DNA of 64,000 bases from the NCBI GenBank assembly GCA_009926935.1, contig RFNZ01000003.1, positions 1 through 64,000 of the forward strand, in the 5' to 3' direction. Shown here piece by piece: positions 52,972-62,593 of the stretch. The number at the start of each line of letters is the position of its first letter. Within the stretch, counting starts at the first letter, position 1. Both the position numbers and the translations under genes were made by a program. Under the pieces are notes generated by a model. The model was not told the origin of the DNA. It did no database searches and saw only the letters and a list, made by a program, of their open reading frames with translations. The DNA comes from Pseudomonadota bacterium (GTDB lineage: Bacteria; Pseudomonadota; Alphaproteobacteria; Micavibrionales; UBA1664).

Positions 52972-53373
52972 TCATTTCTCCAGTAATTTTTTGATTTTTT
53001 CGATGCGCTTGTCTTTAGGCGTGATTGTTTGCGCTTTTGCGAGCAATCGTAGCGTTTCCTCACCGCCGCGCCCCTGTGCCAACCGAAGTGCGGCGAGCCT
53101 TATCATGGCATCGGCATCATCTGGATTTTTCGAGAGCCTGTTCATCATGGCGAATTCATCCAGCATCATCTGGCGGTAATCGGCTTCCGCTCCTTTGCCG
53201 ATGTTTGTGGGGGCCGCAGGCAAATCGGGCCTGCCGTAAGCCATATACAAGCCAAGAGAGAGCAGTGCGCATGTAAATGCCGCCACATAAAAAACGCTAC
53301 GTATACGGATGGGCGCTAAAACCCAGAGCAGTGTAGCCGCACAAAGAATGGCAGAGATGGCAAGTATTATCAT
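52972..53373 (-). CDS. ccmI: Short CcmI-like cytochrome c maturation protein
   Basis: This is the predicted apocytochrome c chaperone partner of CcmH. The 133 residues have two N-terminal membrane helices (ILAISAILCAATLLWVLAP and VFYVAAFTCALLSLGLYMAYG), then about 70 periplasmic residues with an AMIRLAALRLAQGRG helical repeat resembling one TPR. The usual CcmI is about 350-400 residues, so most of the TPR part is absent. The ATG at 53373 overlaps the ccmH stop. It may be complete in function or assisted by another protein. Confidence 0.75.
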   Translation of the reverse strand: MIILAISAILCAATLLWVLAPIRIRSVFYVAAFTCALLSLGLYMAYGRPDLPAAPTNIGKGAEADYRQMMLDEFAMMNRLSKNPDDADAMIRLAALRLAQGRGGEETLRLLAKAQTITPKDKRIEKIKKLLEK

Positions 53374-53768
53374 TTGCGCCTCCGTCGTTTCAGCATGTGG
53401 AGAGACGCCATGGTGCAACCACAGGCCATTACGGCGATGGGTATCAGCCAAAGCAGCCAGGTACGCGGTGTAAAAGGTGGTTCCAGAAAAACGTAGTCAC
53501 CGTAGCGCGCTTGAAGAAAGGCGCGGATTTCATCATCGGTTTTACCTACGGCAATCTGTGTGCGAACGATGCGGCGCAGGTCTTTTGCGATATCGGCGTG
53601 CGATGCCTCGATGCTCTCGTTCTGACAAACAACACAGCGCAGAGTTTGAGAAAGAGCAACCGCGCGGGCTTCAAGGGCGGGATCTTTGAGACGTTCATCG
53701 GGGTGCGTGACTGCCCACGCGGAGGTTGTAAAACAGATGAACAGCAGTGCGAAGACGAGTTGTTTCAT
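53370..53768 (-). CDS. ccmH: Cytochrome c maturation protein CcmH
   Basis: This thiol-reducing subunit keeps apocytochrome c haem-binding cysteines reduced. The 132 residues carry a signal peptide (VFALLFICFTTSAWA), the redox motif LRCVVCQN and a C-terminal membrane helix (TWLLWLIPIAVMACG). It overlaps both neighbours by four bases. Confidence 0.94.
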   Translation of the reverse strand: MKQLVFALLFICFTTSAWAVTHPDERLKDPALEARAVALSQTLRCVVCQNESIEASHADIAKDLRRIVRTQIAVGKTDDEIRAFLQARYGDYVFLEPPFTPRTWLLWLIPIAVMACGCTMASLHMLKRRRRK

Positions 53769-54250
53769 TTCAGCGTCTCCAAAAAATCTTTTACTGATTT
53801 CTCATCACCAAACGGGCCTTGCTGGCGCGCGCGGATGATACCCGAGGCATCCACCGCAAAGCTTTCTGGCACTCCGGTGATACCGAGTGTTATGCCTGCA
53901 TCGCCTTTTTCATCGTATTTCACTTCGGCAAAAGGATCGCCGCCGAGTTTCAAATATTTCGAGATGTTTGCCGTGCTGTCCTTATAGGCGATGCCTATGA
54001 TTTTGATGCCGCTCTTGTGCATATCCAGCAGATACGGGTGTTCGATGGCGCATGGGGTGCACCAGCTGGCAAAAAGGTTGATGATATAAGGTGGTTTTGC
54101 CGTGATGCCCAGTTCGGGCGGGACAGGTTTGCCGATAAGCGGGCTGTCGATGGCACCTGACATGCGGGGTGTTGCCAGCCTGTCCATGAACATCGCGACC
54201 AGAAGCAGAATGAAAGCCAACGGCAGGATGGTGAGCCATGATTTTTTCAT
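53765..54250 (-). CDS. ccmG: Thiol:disulphide interchange protein CcmG/DsbE
   Basis: This is a periplasmic thioredoxin-like protein for cytochrome c maturation. The 161-residue product has an N-terminal membrane anchor (ILPLAFILLLVAMFM), the active site ASWCTPCAIEHP, and the cis-Pro in GVPESFAVD. The ATG at 54250 overlaps the ccmF stop; the longer frame to 54364 lies inside ccmF. Confidence 0.94.
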   Translation of the reverse strand: MKKSWLTILPLAFILLLVAMFMDRLATPRMSGAIDSPLIGKPVPPELGITAKPPYIINLFASWCTPCAIEHPYLLDMHKSGIKIIGIAYKDSTANISKYLKLGGDPFAEVKYDEKGDAGITLGITGVPESFAVDASGIIRARQQGPFGDEKSVKDFLETLK

Positions 54251-56106
54251 GTGCGCTTCCTTCTGACCGAGTAGCCGAGCATGGCGACGCCCGACAGCGT
54301 GACCATCGCAAACCCTGCCCATAGGGCGGCCACGAAGGGATGGGTACTGACGCGGATGACCCATGCGTCAGGCCCTGCTTTCAAATCACGTTCGCCTAGC
54401 ACTACGTATAAATCATCAAGCAAGGAGAGTTCGATGGCAGCTTCTGTCGTTTCGCTTTCGGAAACAGGATACCAGCGTTTTTGTGGGTGCAATGTTTCGT
54501 TGCCATATCTCAGCGAGGCTTCGTAGGCGCCGTAGTTGGGCCCGAATACATCGGTTACACCCTCAAAGGTCAGTGTATGGCGGCCAACGGTGATGGTATC
54601 GCCCGTTTTCATGACTTTGATATCTTCCTGCTTCCATACCATGGTTCCAAGCATGCCGATGACTGCGAGGCCAAGGCCAAAATGCCCAAGCGACATGGCT
54701 ATGTTTTTAAGCGACATCGTGCGCAGTAGTGCCAAACTTGAAACCATAAGCCAGACGGCACAGCCGAAACCGATGAGGGGCCATGCGCCATCAATCCCGA
54801 TTGTGGCTACGGCCACAAGCGTAATGGCTGCGCAGATGCCGAGCGGTTTTATGAAGGTGCCGCGGCCCATGCGCTTCCAAGGCAAAAAAGGACCGATACC
54901 CATGAGGATGAGCAGTGGTAAAGCCAGCATGACAACGGTTGCGTTGTAGTAAGGCGCGCCTACGGATATTTGCCCCAGTTCAAGGGCATCCATCACAAGC
55001 GGGTAAAGTGTGCCCGTGAGCACCGTTGCCGCCATGGTGACCAAGATAAGGTTGTTTGCGACAATCCCGCCTTCGCGGCTGACGGGCGTAAAGAGGCGGA
55101 TAGTGCGTAAGCTAGGCGCACGCCATGCATACAGCGCAAATGCACCCCCGCAGTATAATGCGAGCAGCGCTAAAATAAACGTACCGCGCATCGGATCGAC
55201 CGCGAAGGCGTGGACAGATGAAAGCACGCCCGAGCGTACAAGAAACGTACCAAGAAGCGAGAGCGAGAAAGTGGCGACAGCAAGCAATATCGTCCAACGT
55301 TTCAAGGCCTCGCGTGTTTCAAGAACCAGAAGAGAATGGAGGAGAGCAGTACCAGTGAGCCATGGCAGAAGCGATGCGTTCTCGACAGGGTCCCAGAACC
55401 ACCAGCCACCCCACCCGAGTTCGTAGTAAGCCCATTTGGCCCCCATGGTGATGCCTGCCGTAAGAGCCAGCCATGCGATAGCAACGAAAGGTTTCACGGC
55501 ACTGGCCCATGCGCGGTCTACACGCCCTGCGAGCAGCGCTGCCGCCGCGAGCGAAAATACGGCTGAGAAGCCGACATACCCCAGATACAAGGTAGGTGGG
55601 TGGAAAGCGAGCCCGAGATCCTGTAAGACGGGGTTGAGCGAGTTACCGTCAAACGGCACGTTTTCAGTGCGGGTAAATGGGTTTGAAGTGATGAGCGAAA
55701 AAGCGATGAACCCTGCCGAAAGCGCACCCTGAACACCAAGTGCTTTTTGGCGCAGCACTTCGTCTTTCAAGGTTGGCATCACGGCTATAAGCAGGCCGAA
55801 GAAGGCAAGCATGCAGATCCAGAGCAGCATCGAGCCTTCGTGGTTGCCCCATGCGCCCGCAATTTTATAGACAAGCGGTTTGAGCGAATGCGAATTGAGG
55901 ATGACGTTCACGACCGAAAAGTCGGATGTCACATAAGCCCATTCGAGGCCCATAAAAGCGAGAGCACAAAGTACAAAAAGAGCGATAGCTGCGCGTTTGG
56001 CTACCAGGGGTTCACGGCCCAATCCTGCCCATGCCATAAGCAATGCTACCGCAAGGGAGAGCGCGTAGATGAAGTGCGCGAGTTCAATTACCATCGCTGT
56101 TTTCAT
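54247..56106 (-). CDS. ccmF: Cytochrome c haem lyase subunit CcmF
   Basis: This is the central membrane protein that attaches haem to apocytochrome c. The 619 residues contain about fifteen helices, the WWD domain (LGWGGWWFWDPVENASLLPW) and conserved His in GNHEGSMLLW. Its start overlaps the ccmE end; the ATG at 56094 is an alternative start four codons later. Confidence 0.95.
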   Translation of the reverse strand: MKTAMVIELAHFIYALSLAVALLMAWAGLGREPLVAKRAAIALFVLCALAFMGLEWAYVTSDFSVVNVILNSHSLKPLVYKIAGAWGNHEGSMLLWICMLAFFGLLIAVMPTLKDEVLRQKALGVQGALSAGFIAFSLITSNPFTRTENVPFDGNSLNPVLQDLGLAFHPPTLYLGYVGFSAVFSLAAAALLAGRVDRAWASAVKPFVAIAWLALTAGITMGAKWAYYELGWGGWWFWDPVENASLLPWLTGTALLHSLLVLETREALKRWTILLAVATFSLSLLGTFLVRSGVLSSVHAFAVDPMRGTFILALLALYCGGAFALYAWRAPSLRTIRLFTPVSREGGIVANNLILVTMAATVLTGTLYPLVMDALELGQISVGAPYYNATVVMLALPLLILMGIGPFLPWKRMGRGTFIKPLGICAAITLVAVATIGIDGAWPLIGFGCAVWLMVSSLALLRTMSLKNIAMSLGHFGLGLAVIGMLGTMVWKQEDIKVMKTGDTITVGRHTLTFEGVTDVFGPNYGAYEASLRYGNETLHPQKRWYPVSESETTEAAIELSLLDDLYVVLGERDLKAGPDAWVIRVSTHPFVAALWAGFAMVTLSGVAMLGYSVRRKRT

Positions 56107-56560
56107 CCATCAGGGTTTTGAGGCCTTGTTCATGTGCGCGTTCAAGACCTTTTTTGACATCGGGCGGCATGTAATTTTCATCGTGCTTGGCGAGTACTTC
56201 TTTAGCGATGAATTTTTTTTCAGGGGCTTCGTATTTGCCTTCGGCTACGATGCCTTGTCCCTCGCGGAATAGGTCGGGCAGGACACCGCGGTAACTGACA
56301 GCAAGGTCGTTCACGCCGTCGGTTACGACGAACTCGTGCTTTTCACCTTTGTGCTTAAGCGTACCCGTTTTGACAAGGCCACCGATGCGCATGTGACGGC
56401 TCAGTTGCTGTTCGGTCAGGGTACCGTTTGCGATGTCGCTTGGGGTTTGAAAATAGGTGATTTTTCCTGAAAGGCCGTACAAGGCAAAGCCAAGCGCAAC
56501 GGATAAGCCCAACAGCACGACAGCAATTGCGGTCAAGCGGGCGCGGGCACGCGGGGTCAT
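56084..56560 (-). CDS. ccmE: Cytochrome c maturation haem chaperone CcmE
   Basis: This protein carries haem covalently from CcmABCD to CcmF. The 158 residues have an N-terminal anchor (LTAIAVVLLGLSVALGFAL) and an OB-fold domain with the haem-binding His in VLAKHDENYMPP. Its ATG overlaps the ccmD stop (ATGA). Confidence 0.95.
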   Translation of the reverse strand: MTPRARARLTAIAVVLLGLSVALGFALYGLSGKITYFQTPSDIANGTLTEQQLSRHMRIGGLVKTGTLKHKGEKHEFVVTDGVNDLAVSYRGVLPDLFREGQGIVAEGKYEAPEKKFIAKEVLAKHDENYMPPDVKKGLERAHEQGLKTLMDENSDGN

Positions 56561-56700
56561 TTTTTTACGTCCTTGCCGAGTTTATGAAGCTTGCAGACGG
56601 CGGACGTCAAAAGGCCAGCAAAAACGATAAAGCAAAGGCCGTAAGCGCCCCAAACGTGCACTGCGTATTTGCCCATCCCTAAAACCGTTTCAGCATCCAT
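56557..56700 (-). CDS. ccmD: Cytochrome c maturation protein CcmD
   Basis: This is a 47-residue single-pass protein (MDAETVLGMGKYAVHVWGAY at the start, a hydrophobic helix LCFIVFAGLLTSAV, basic end KLGKDVKK). It helps CcmABC release haem-loaded CcmE. The product is too short for most gene calls but lies exactly between ccmC and ccmE, overlapping ccmE by three bases and starting four bases after the ccmC stop. Confidence 0.9.
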   Translation of the reverse strand: MDAETVLGMGKYAVHVWGAYGLCFIVFAGLLTSAVCKLHKLGKDVKK

Positions 56701-56703
56701 GCT

Positions 56704-57423
56704 TTATATTCCTTTAACCGCTTTTTTGCGCGCGAGCATCTCAGCTTTCAAACGCAGAATGACGATGATAGCGGCCAAGCATGTAAGGCCCACGGTCATC
56801 ACCAGCAAGGGGCGCAGCATGTCGCCTGCCATTGCGGGGTTCATCATGCGCTTCAAGCTTGAGAGGCTCGAGGGCTGGTGAAGTGTATTCCACCATTCGA
56901 CGGAGTACTTGATTATAGGCAAGTTAACGAGGCCGATGACGGTCATCCATGCTGCTGCCTGGCCGCCCTGTTCAGGCCTGTCAAACGCATCAAGCAGGGC
57001 GATGGTCGCAATATAGATGAACATCAGCACCAGCACGGATGTCAGGCGTGCATCCCACACCCACCATGTGCCCCACATGGGCTTACCCCAAAGCATGCCC
57101 GTTATAAGGCACAGGGCTGTCGCGGCTGCGCCCACGGGCAGGGCTGCGCGCAAAAACAGTTCGGCTAAAGTGTGTTTCCAGACAATGCCGATGATGGCTG
57201 CTATGCCGCAGGCGGCGTAAATTGCCATTGAAAGCCAGGCAGATGGCACATGCACATACATGATGCGCACGGCGTCACCCTGCTGGTAGTCGGGCGGAGA
57301 GATGATAAGCGCATCGACCAGACCCACAGGCAGCAGAATGATGCACAAGGTCGAAAGCAGCGGCAGTACAACTTTTGCCAGCTTTTCGAAATGCGCGGGG
57401 TTGGCGAAATACGAAAGGTTCAT
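56704..57423 (-). CDS. ccmC: Haem exporter subunit CcmC
   Basis: This membrane protein attaches haem to CcmE. The 239 residues have six helices and the WWD domain GKPMWGTWWVWDARLTSVL, with flanking His in VHVPSAWLS and KHTLAE. It overlaps ccmB by four bases. Confidence 0.95.
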   Translation of the reverse strand: MNLSYFANPAHFEKLAKVVLPLLSTLCIILLPVGLVDALIISPPDYQQGDAVRIMYVHVPSAWLSMAIYAACGIAAIIGIVWKHTLAELFLRAALPVGAAATALCLITGMLWGKPMWGTWWVWDARLTSVLVLMFIYIATIALLDAFDRPEQGGQAAAWMTVIGLVNLPIIKYSVEWWNTLHQPSSLSSLKRMMNPAMAGDMLRPLLVMTVGLTCLAAIIVILRLKAEMLARKKAVKGI

Positions 57424-58088
57424 GGTGTGGTTACCTTCATACGCACGATTGCGGCGGCTGCAAAGGGGGCGAGTGTGATGGCCGCGACAGTAAAGGCCGC
57501 CAAGAGCGAAAGGGGCATCACGGGCGACACGCCCAGCAGCGGGGCCGATGCTGCGCCTGCGCCGAAAATAAGGGGCGGCACGCCCAGTGGCAGCACAATG
57601 ACGGCGAGAAGCGTTCCTGCGCGGCGTGAGCCCAAGGTAAGGGCGGCACCCAAAAGCCCGACTGCGGAAAAGGAGATTGCGCCAAGTGCAAGACCGGTGG
57701 CCAATTGAGGCAAATATTTAAATGCATCTGGTGACATGGCGCTTGTGCAAATCAGGGCGGCCAATGCTGCGGGCAGGGTGGTAGCGGCTGCGTGTGCCGC
57801 CATTTTCATGGCCATGACGGAGGGTAGCGAGATTTTTGAAAGCAACAGGTCATCGAGTGTACCGTCGGCGGCGTCTGCTTCCAGCAAATCAGGGAGGCCC
57901 AGAAGCCCCGCCAGCACCAGAATAGCCCAGACAAGCCCTGGCATCAGTGTTTCAAGCTGTTCGGGGTCGGCACCTATACCAAAAACGAAGGCTGCCAGAG
58001 CCAGCACGAAGAAGAGCAGCGCCTGCATTTGCAGGCCGCGGCCGCGCGTCATACGGGAGAGAATGCGGGTAAAGATGACGCCGCTCAT
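57420..58088 (-). CDS. ccmB: Haem ABC transporter permease CcmB
   Basis: This is a 222-residue six-helix permease partner of CcmA. It shows LEADAADGTLDDLLLS, the conserved motif of the family, and the VIVLPLGVPPLIFGAGA stretch. It is located between ccmA and ccmC with overlaps of four bases on each side. Confidence 0.94.
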   Translation of the reverse strand: MSGVIFTRILSRMTRGRGLQMQALLFFVLALAAFVFGIGADPEQLETLMPGLVWAILVLAGLLGLPDLLEADAADGTLDDLLLSKISLPSVMAMKMAAHAAATTLPAALAALICTSAMSPDAFKYLPQLATGLALGAISFSAVGLLGAALTLGSRRAGTLLAVIVLPLGVPPLIFGAGAASAPLLGVSPVMPLSLLAAFTVAAITLAPFAAAAIVRMKVTTP

Positions 58089-58648
58089 GCCGCCCCAACG
58101 AATTGCATGGTTTCAGCGTGTGGCCAGAGCTGCGGCTGGTGCGTGGCGATAACTGCGATGCCGCCGCTATCCGTGTGTGATTTGATGAGACTTAGCAGGG
58201 TTTCCATGCCCTTTGCATCCAGCCCGTCCGAGGGTTCGTCCAGAAGCCAGAGAGGAGGTTGCGATTGCAAAAGCCGCGTGAGCTTTACGCGCTGGCGCCA
58301 GCCTGTAGAGAGACGGTTGAAAGGGGTATCCAGTACGGTATCGACACCGAAGGGATCGGTTTTTCGTGTATCGATTGTGCCTGATAGGGCTGCGTGGAAG
58401 GCCAGATATTCGCGCGGTGTTTCGACGGATGGGGGTACGGAGATTGCGGATATCCAATGAAACTCGGGTATATCCAGCTTGCCTGAAGCCGGTTTTAAAA
58501 GGCCCGCTAATGCCCGTAAAAACGAGGTTTTGCCTGAGCCGTTCGGCCCCTCCAGCAGCAGAACTACCCCGCTTTTGAGCGTGCGTGTGACATTCAGCGC
58601 CATCAGGGCGTTGCCGCGAGCCACAGTCAGGTTTTCAAGCAAAAACAT
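58085..58648 (-). CDS. ccmA: Haem ABC transporter ATPase CcmA
   Basis: This ATPase releases holo-CcmE from CcmC. The 187 residues show Walker A LEGPNGSGKTSFLRAL, signature RLSTGWRQRVKL and Walker B LWLLDEPSDGLD, followed by the H-loop ATHQP. The ATG at 58648 is preferred over a longer frame to 58687. It is the first gene of the nine-gene ccm run. Confidence 0.94.
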   Translation of the reverse strand: MFLLENLTVARGNALMALNVTRTLKSGVVLLLEGPNGSGKTSFLRALAGLLKPASGKLDIPEFHWISAISVPPSVETPREYLAFHAALSGTIDTRKTDPFGVDTVLDTPFNRLSTGWRQRVKLTRLLQSQPPLWLLDEPSDGLDAKGMETLLSLIKSHTDSGGIAVIATHQPQLWPHAETMQFVGAA

Positions 58649-58760
58649 GGTGTTGTTATAAAGGGTGCGGTGCCGCAGACCAAGCAAAAACCTGTTGACG
58701 TCCCGGCCCCTGATGTTTTTTGATCGTGGTAAATAAAAAAGAAAAAGACAGGGATTTACA

Positions 58761-59747
58761 ATGCAGAGTCTTTCTACCTACGATCCCGACTGGGAAGCCA
58801 AATATATTGAGCAACATGAACGCCTGCCTGCGATCTGGCGGCGTGCGGTCTCGGAAGTACGGCAGCAGGGCAAACTTAGCCGTGAAACACGGGCGGAATA
58901 CATAGGTGTCCTCGATATGATGCGTCGTACGAGGCAAAAGCAGTTCCGTACACCTGCGGATGTTGCCAAGCGTGTTTTTAATATTGTTTCCGCAAGAGCG
59001 GCCCTTGCCGGTGAAAAAATCCCTTCATTTCCAAAGCCGGATGATTTTAGAAGCCTGCGTGAGGTGCGTGAGTTTCTTTACGAAAAAACCATGCAGATCA
59101 AACAAGCGCAGGCGGCGCGTAAGGCCAAATTCAGCACTCAGGCGCTACCCGTGGCCCCGAAAGGCGAAGGGGTGGCTTTTAACGGTACTAATGATTTTGA
59201 TATTTTTTCCATGGCATTTTTGGTGCCTGATGTTGGTGTTGAGCAGCGCAGTGTGCTTGTGAACGGGAAGCTTGTGCAAGAAACCTCTGGTAATGGCGAA
59301 GTCTTTATCCTGACCTCTGAGCGTGCCGATAATGCCCGGTACATCTGTATTTCTACCCGCCGCCATCCTGAAAAATTCGAAGCCCTGCTTCCACAGGTAG
59401 CAAGCGCGGTTTATGAACGCCTTTTTAAAGCCGAAGACGCAGCCGACATGCAGTTTTTCGTGCATTATCCCTCGGGTTATGCCCGCGACGGTGCCGAGCA
59501 GTATTGGTCGTTTGACATGCGTCCGGATGCACGCGGGCAGTTTACTATCCACGGTCGGAAACCGTTGCCCATGGTGCCTTACGGTATTGCCAATAGGCGT
59601 ATGAACGACGGCCAGCGGGAAAACGACACGGCTGTAACCGAGCTACCCCGCGGGTATGACCCTTATATCGTTTCGTGGGCGGCGGGGTTTGAAGCGCAGC
59701 AGTTTGCCATTACCCAAGGCCGCCGCAACGGGCTTTATTTGAATTGA
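58761..59747 (+). CDS. Unknown soluble protein
   Basis: I do not recognise this 328-residue protein. The N-terminal third is basic and helical (SRETRAEYIGVLDMMRRTRQ); the middle has strands and a conserved-looking block NGTNDFDIFSMAFLVPD; the end reads FEAQQFAITQGRRNGLY. There is no signal peptide or membrane segment. It stands alone between ccmA (divergent) and acnA, with about 110 bases to each side. Confidence 0.65.
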   Translation: MQSLSTYDPDWEAKYIEQHERLPAIWRRAVSEVRQQGKLSRETRAEYIGVLDMMRRTRQKQFRTPADVAKRVFNIVSARAALAGEKIPSFPKPDDFRSLREVREFLYEKTMQIKQAQAARKAKFSTQALPVAPKGEGVAFNGTNDFDIFSMAFLVPDVGVEQRSVLVNGKLVQETSGNGEVFILTSERADNARYICISTRRHPEKFEALLPQVASAVYERLFKAEDAADMQFFVHYPSGYARDGAEQYWSFDMRPDARGQFTIHGRKPLPMVPYGIANRRMNDGQRENDTAVTELPRGYDPYIVSWAAGFEAQQFAITQGRRNGLYLN

Positions 59748-59858
59748 TGCGCCCTGTATTCGGGTTTTAACGGTTCTTTATCTTTTTTACGTGCATGGTA
59801 CCCTTCCTTGTTGGCTGATTTGCCATCATTTTCGATATTATTTTGAAGGATTTTACCC

Positions 59859-62543
59859 ATGGCCCGCACCGGACTTGATACGCTCCAGACACGTCGCACC
59901 CTGACCATTAACGGGAAGGAGTATGATTACTTCTCCATCCCTGCGGCGGCTGAGAAACTGGGTGATATTTCACGCCTTCCTTATTCACTCAAGGTGCTGC
60001 TTGAGAACATGCTCCGGTTTGAGGATGGGCGTAGTGTTTCGGTTGAGGATGTCGAGGCCTTTAAAGGCTGGCAAAAAACGCTTGGCAAGACCGAGCACGA
60101 AATTGCCTACCGCCCCGCGCGCGTCTTGATGCAGGATTTTACAGGCGTGCCCGCCGTTGTTGATTTGGCCGCGATGCGCGAAGCCATGATTGCGATGGGT
60201 GGTGACGGCAGCAAAATCAACCCACTTGTGCCGGTTGACCTTGTGATTGACCACTCGGTGATGGTGGATGAATTTGGTTCGCCTTCTTCGTTCCAGAAAA
60301 ACGTGGATCTGGAATTTGAGCGTAACCTTGAGCGTTACAAGTTTTTGAAGTGGGGGCAGAAGGCCTTCCGTAACTTCCGTGTGGTGCCGCCTGGCACGGG
60401 TATTTGCCACCAGGTGAACCTTGAGAATTTGGCCCAGACCGTTTGGGTTGACGAGGACGAGTCTAACAAAGGCCGTATGGTTGCCTACCCTGATACGGTG
60501 GTCGGGACAGATTCCCACACTACGATGATTAACGGCCTCGCTGTTTTGGGCTGGGGTGTTGGCGGGATTGAGGCTGAGGCCGCGATGCTTGGGCAGCCAG
60601 TCTCCATGCTGATCCCTGAAGTCATTGGTTTTAAACTGACCGGCAAGCCAAAAGAGGGTACGACGGCAACGGACCTTGTTTTGACAGTCACGCAGATGCT
60701 GCGCAAGAAGGGCGTCGTTAACAAGTTTGTCGAATTTTATGGCGACGGTCTTGATAACATGTCGCTTGCTGACCGTGCGACCATTGCCAACATGGCGCCT
60801 GAATACGGCGCTACCTGTGGCTTCTTCCCGATTGATGAAGAGACCTGCCGTTACCTTGAATTTACAGGCCGTGATACTGACCGCATTGAACTTGTCCGCC
60901 AATACGCCAAGGCCCAAGGCATGTGGCGCGAGGCTGGTTCAGCGGACCCTATTTTCACGGACACGCTTGAACTTGATATGGGCACTGTCGAGCCATCGCT
61001 TGCTGGCCCCAAACGCCCGCAGGATAAAGTGCTGCTTTCAAGCGCGGCACCTGAATTCAAAAAGCACCTTGAAACCGTTAAAGGCAAAGTGCCTGAAGTG
61101 GCTGTAAAGGGCGCTGATTACGCTATGCGTGATGGGCATGTGGCGATTGCCGCGATTACATCCTGCACCAATACATCGAATCCATCGGTGATGCTGGCAG
61201 CCGGTTTGGTTGCGCAAAAAGCCAATGCGCTGGGCATGAAAGTGAAGCCGTGGGTCAAGACATCGCTAGCGCCCGGGTCACAGGTTGTGACGGATTATCT
61301 GGTGAAAGCCGGTGTCCAGAAAGACCTTGATGCACTGGGCTTTAACTTGGTTGGGTATGGTTGCACGACGTGTATCGGTAACTCTGGCCCGCTGCCGGAT
61401 GCGATTGCAGCGGCAGTGACGGAAGGGGACCTGAACGTGGTTTCAGTGCTATCCGGTAACCGGAACTTTGAGGGCCGTGTTAACCCGCATGTGAAATCGA
61501 ATTACTTGGCTTCGCCACCGCTTTGCGTTGCGTACGCGCTCGCGGGTTCGATGCTGATTGACATCACCAAAGATGCGATTGGCAAAGATAAAAATGGCAA
61601 AGATGTCTTTTTGAAAGACATCTGGCCCACCAACAAGGAAGTGGCTGAAACGGTTGCCAAGGCGCTGACGCCTGCGATGTTCAAAACCCGTTATGCCGAT
61701 GTGTTTAAGGGTACAAAGGAATGGCAGGCGATTACGGGGGCCGAGGGCCAGACCTACACATGGGAAGGCAAATCGACTTATGTTGCGAACCCACCGTACT
61801 TTATTGATATGCCGAAAAAGCCGGGTGCCGTGACCGATGTGAAGGGGGCCAAGGTGATGGCGGTGTTTGGAGATTCCATCACCACCGACCATATATCCCC
61901 CGCGGGTTCCATCAAAAAGGATGGGCCTGCCGGTAAGTACCTGATTGCGCATGGTGTCACGCCCGCTGACTTCAACAGCTTTGGCGCGCGCCGTGGTCAC
62001 CACGAGGTGATGATGCGCGGGACCTTCGCCAATATCCGCATCAAAAACGAGCTGTGCGGCGGTGTTGAAGGCGGGTTTGCCAAATACGCACCAACGGGCG
62101 AGCAGATGTCGATTTACGATGCTGCTATCAAATACAAAGCAGACGGCACACCGCTTGTGGTTGTGGCTGGCAAGGAATACGGCACGGGGTCATCCCGCGA
62201 TTGGGCCGCCAAAGGCACCAATTTGCTGGGTGTGCGCGCCGTGATTGCGGAGAGTTTTGAGCGTATCCACCGGTCCAACCTTGTGGGGATGGGCGTGTTG
62301 CCGCTGGTCTTTAAAAATGGCCAGACACGCGCTGACCTGAAGCTCGATGGCACCGAGACCTTGGATATTACGGGTGTTGCTGCCGGCATTACGCCGCGCA
62401 TGGATGTAACCCTCGCCATCACGCGCGCATCGGGCGCCAAGGAAGAGCACAAGCTTTTATGCCGTATCGATACGCTTGATGAAGTCGAGTACTTCAAGAA
62501 CGGCGGTATTCTGCCTTACGTGCTGCGCGGTATTGCAGCCTAA
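59859..62543 (+). CDS. acnA: Aconitate hydratase A
   Basis: This [4Fe-4S] enzyme isomerises citrate to isocitrate. The 894-residue length is typical of AcnA. The cluster Cys residues lie in [13 protein letters not shown] and [10 protein letters not shown], and [34 protein letters not shown] and [13 protein letters not shown] are all conserved. AAGGA precedes the ATG at 59859. A bidirectional terminator follows. Confidence 0.97.
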   Translation: MARTGLDTLQTRRTLTINGKEYDYFSIPAAAEKLGDISRLPYSLKVLLENMLRFEDGRSVSVEDVEAFKGWQKTLGKTEHEIAYRPARVLMQDFTGVPAVVDLAAMREAMIAMGGDGSKINPLVPVDLVIDHSVMVDEFGSPSSFQKNVDLEFERNLERYKFLKWGQKAFRNFRVVPPGTGICHQVNLENLAQTVWVDEDESNKGRMVAYPDTVVGTDSHTTMINGLAVLGWGVGGIEAEAAMLGQPVSMLIPEVIGFKLTGKPKEGTTATDLVLTVTQMLRKKGVVNKFVEFYGDGLDNMSLADRATIANMAPEYGATCGFFPIDEETCRYLEFTGRDTDRIELVRQYAKAQGMWREAGSADPIFTDTLELDMGTVEPSLAGPKRPQDKVLLSSAAPEFKKHLETVKGKVPEVAVKGADYAMRDGHVAIAAITSCTNTSNPSVMLAAGLVAQKANALGMKVKPWVKTSLAPGSQVVTDYLVKAGVQKDLDALGFNLVGYGCTTCIGNSGPLPDAIAAAVTEGDLNVVSVLSGNRNFEGRVNPHVKSNYLASPPLCVAYALAGSMLIDITKDAIGKDKNGKDVFLKDIWPTNKEVAETVAKALTPAMFKTRYADVFKGTKEWQAITGAEGQTYTWEGKSTYVANPPYFIDMPKKPGAVTDVKGAKVMAVFGDSITTDHISPAGSIKKDGPAGKYLIAHGVTPADFNSFGARRGHHEVMMRGTFANIRIKNELCGGVEGGFAKYAPTGEQMSIYDAAIKYKADGTPLVVVAGKEYGTGSSRDWAAKGTNLLGVRAVIAESFERIHRSNLVGMGVLPLVFKNGQTRADLKLDGTETLDITGVAAGITPRMDVTLAITRASGAKEEHKLLCRIDTLDEVEYFKNGGILPYVLRGIAA

Positions 62544-62560
62544 CAAAACGGATACTCAAC

Positions 62561-62592
62561 AAAAAAAGCCCCGCTTTGGCGGGGCTTTTTTT
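62561..62592. terminator. Bidirectional terminator between acnA and FecR gene
   Basis: A GC-rich stem (GCCCCGC/GCGGGGC with TTTG loop) flanked by A- and T-runs ends acnA on plus and the FecR-domain gene on minus. Confidence 0.9.
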
Positions 62593-62593
62593 G

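Noticed and set aside
53397..53987. 196-codon plus-strand open frame opposite ccmH/ccmG
   Set aside because: Antisense to clear ccm genes; Cys-rich random composition and no start signal.
59985..60917. 310-codon minus-strand open frame inside acnA
   Set aside because: It is fully antisense to a conserved essential-type enzyme, with no family resemblance and His/Asn-rich random composition.
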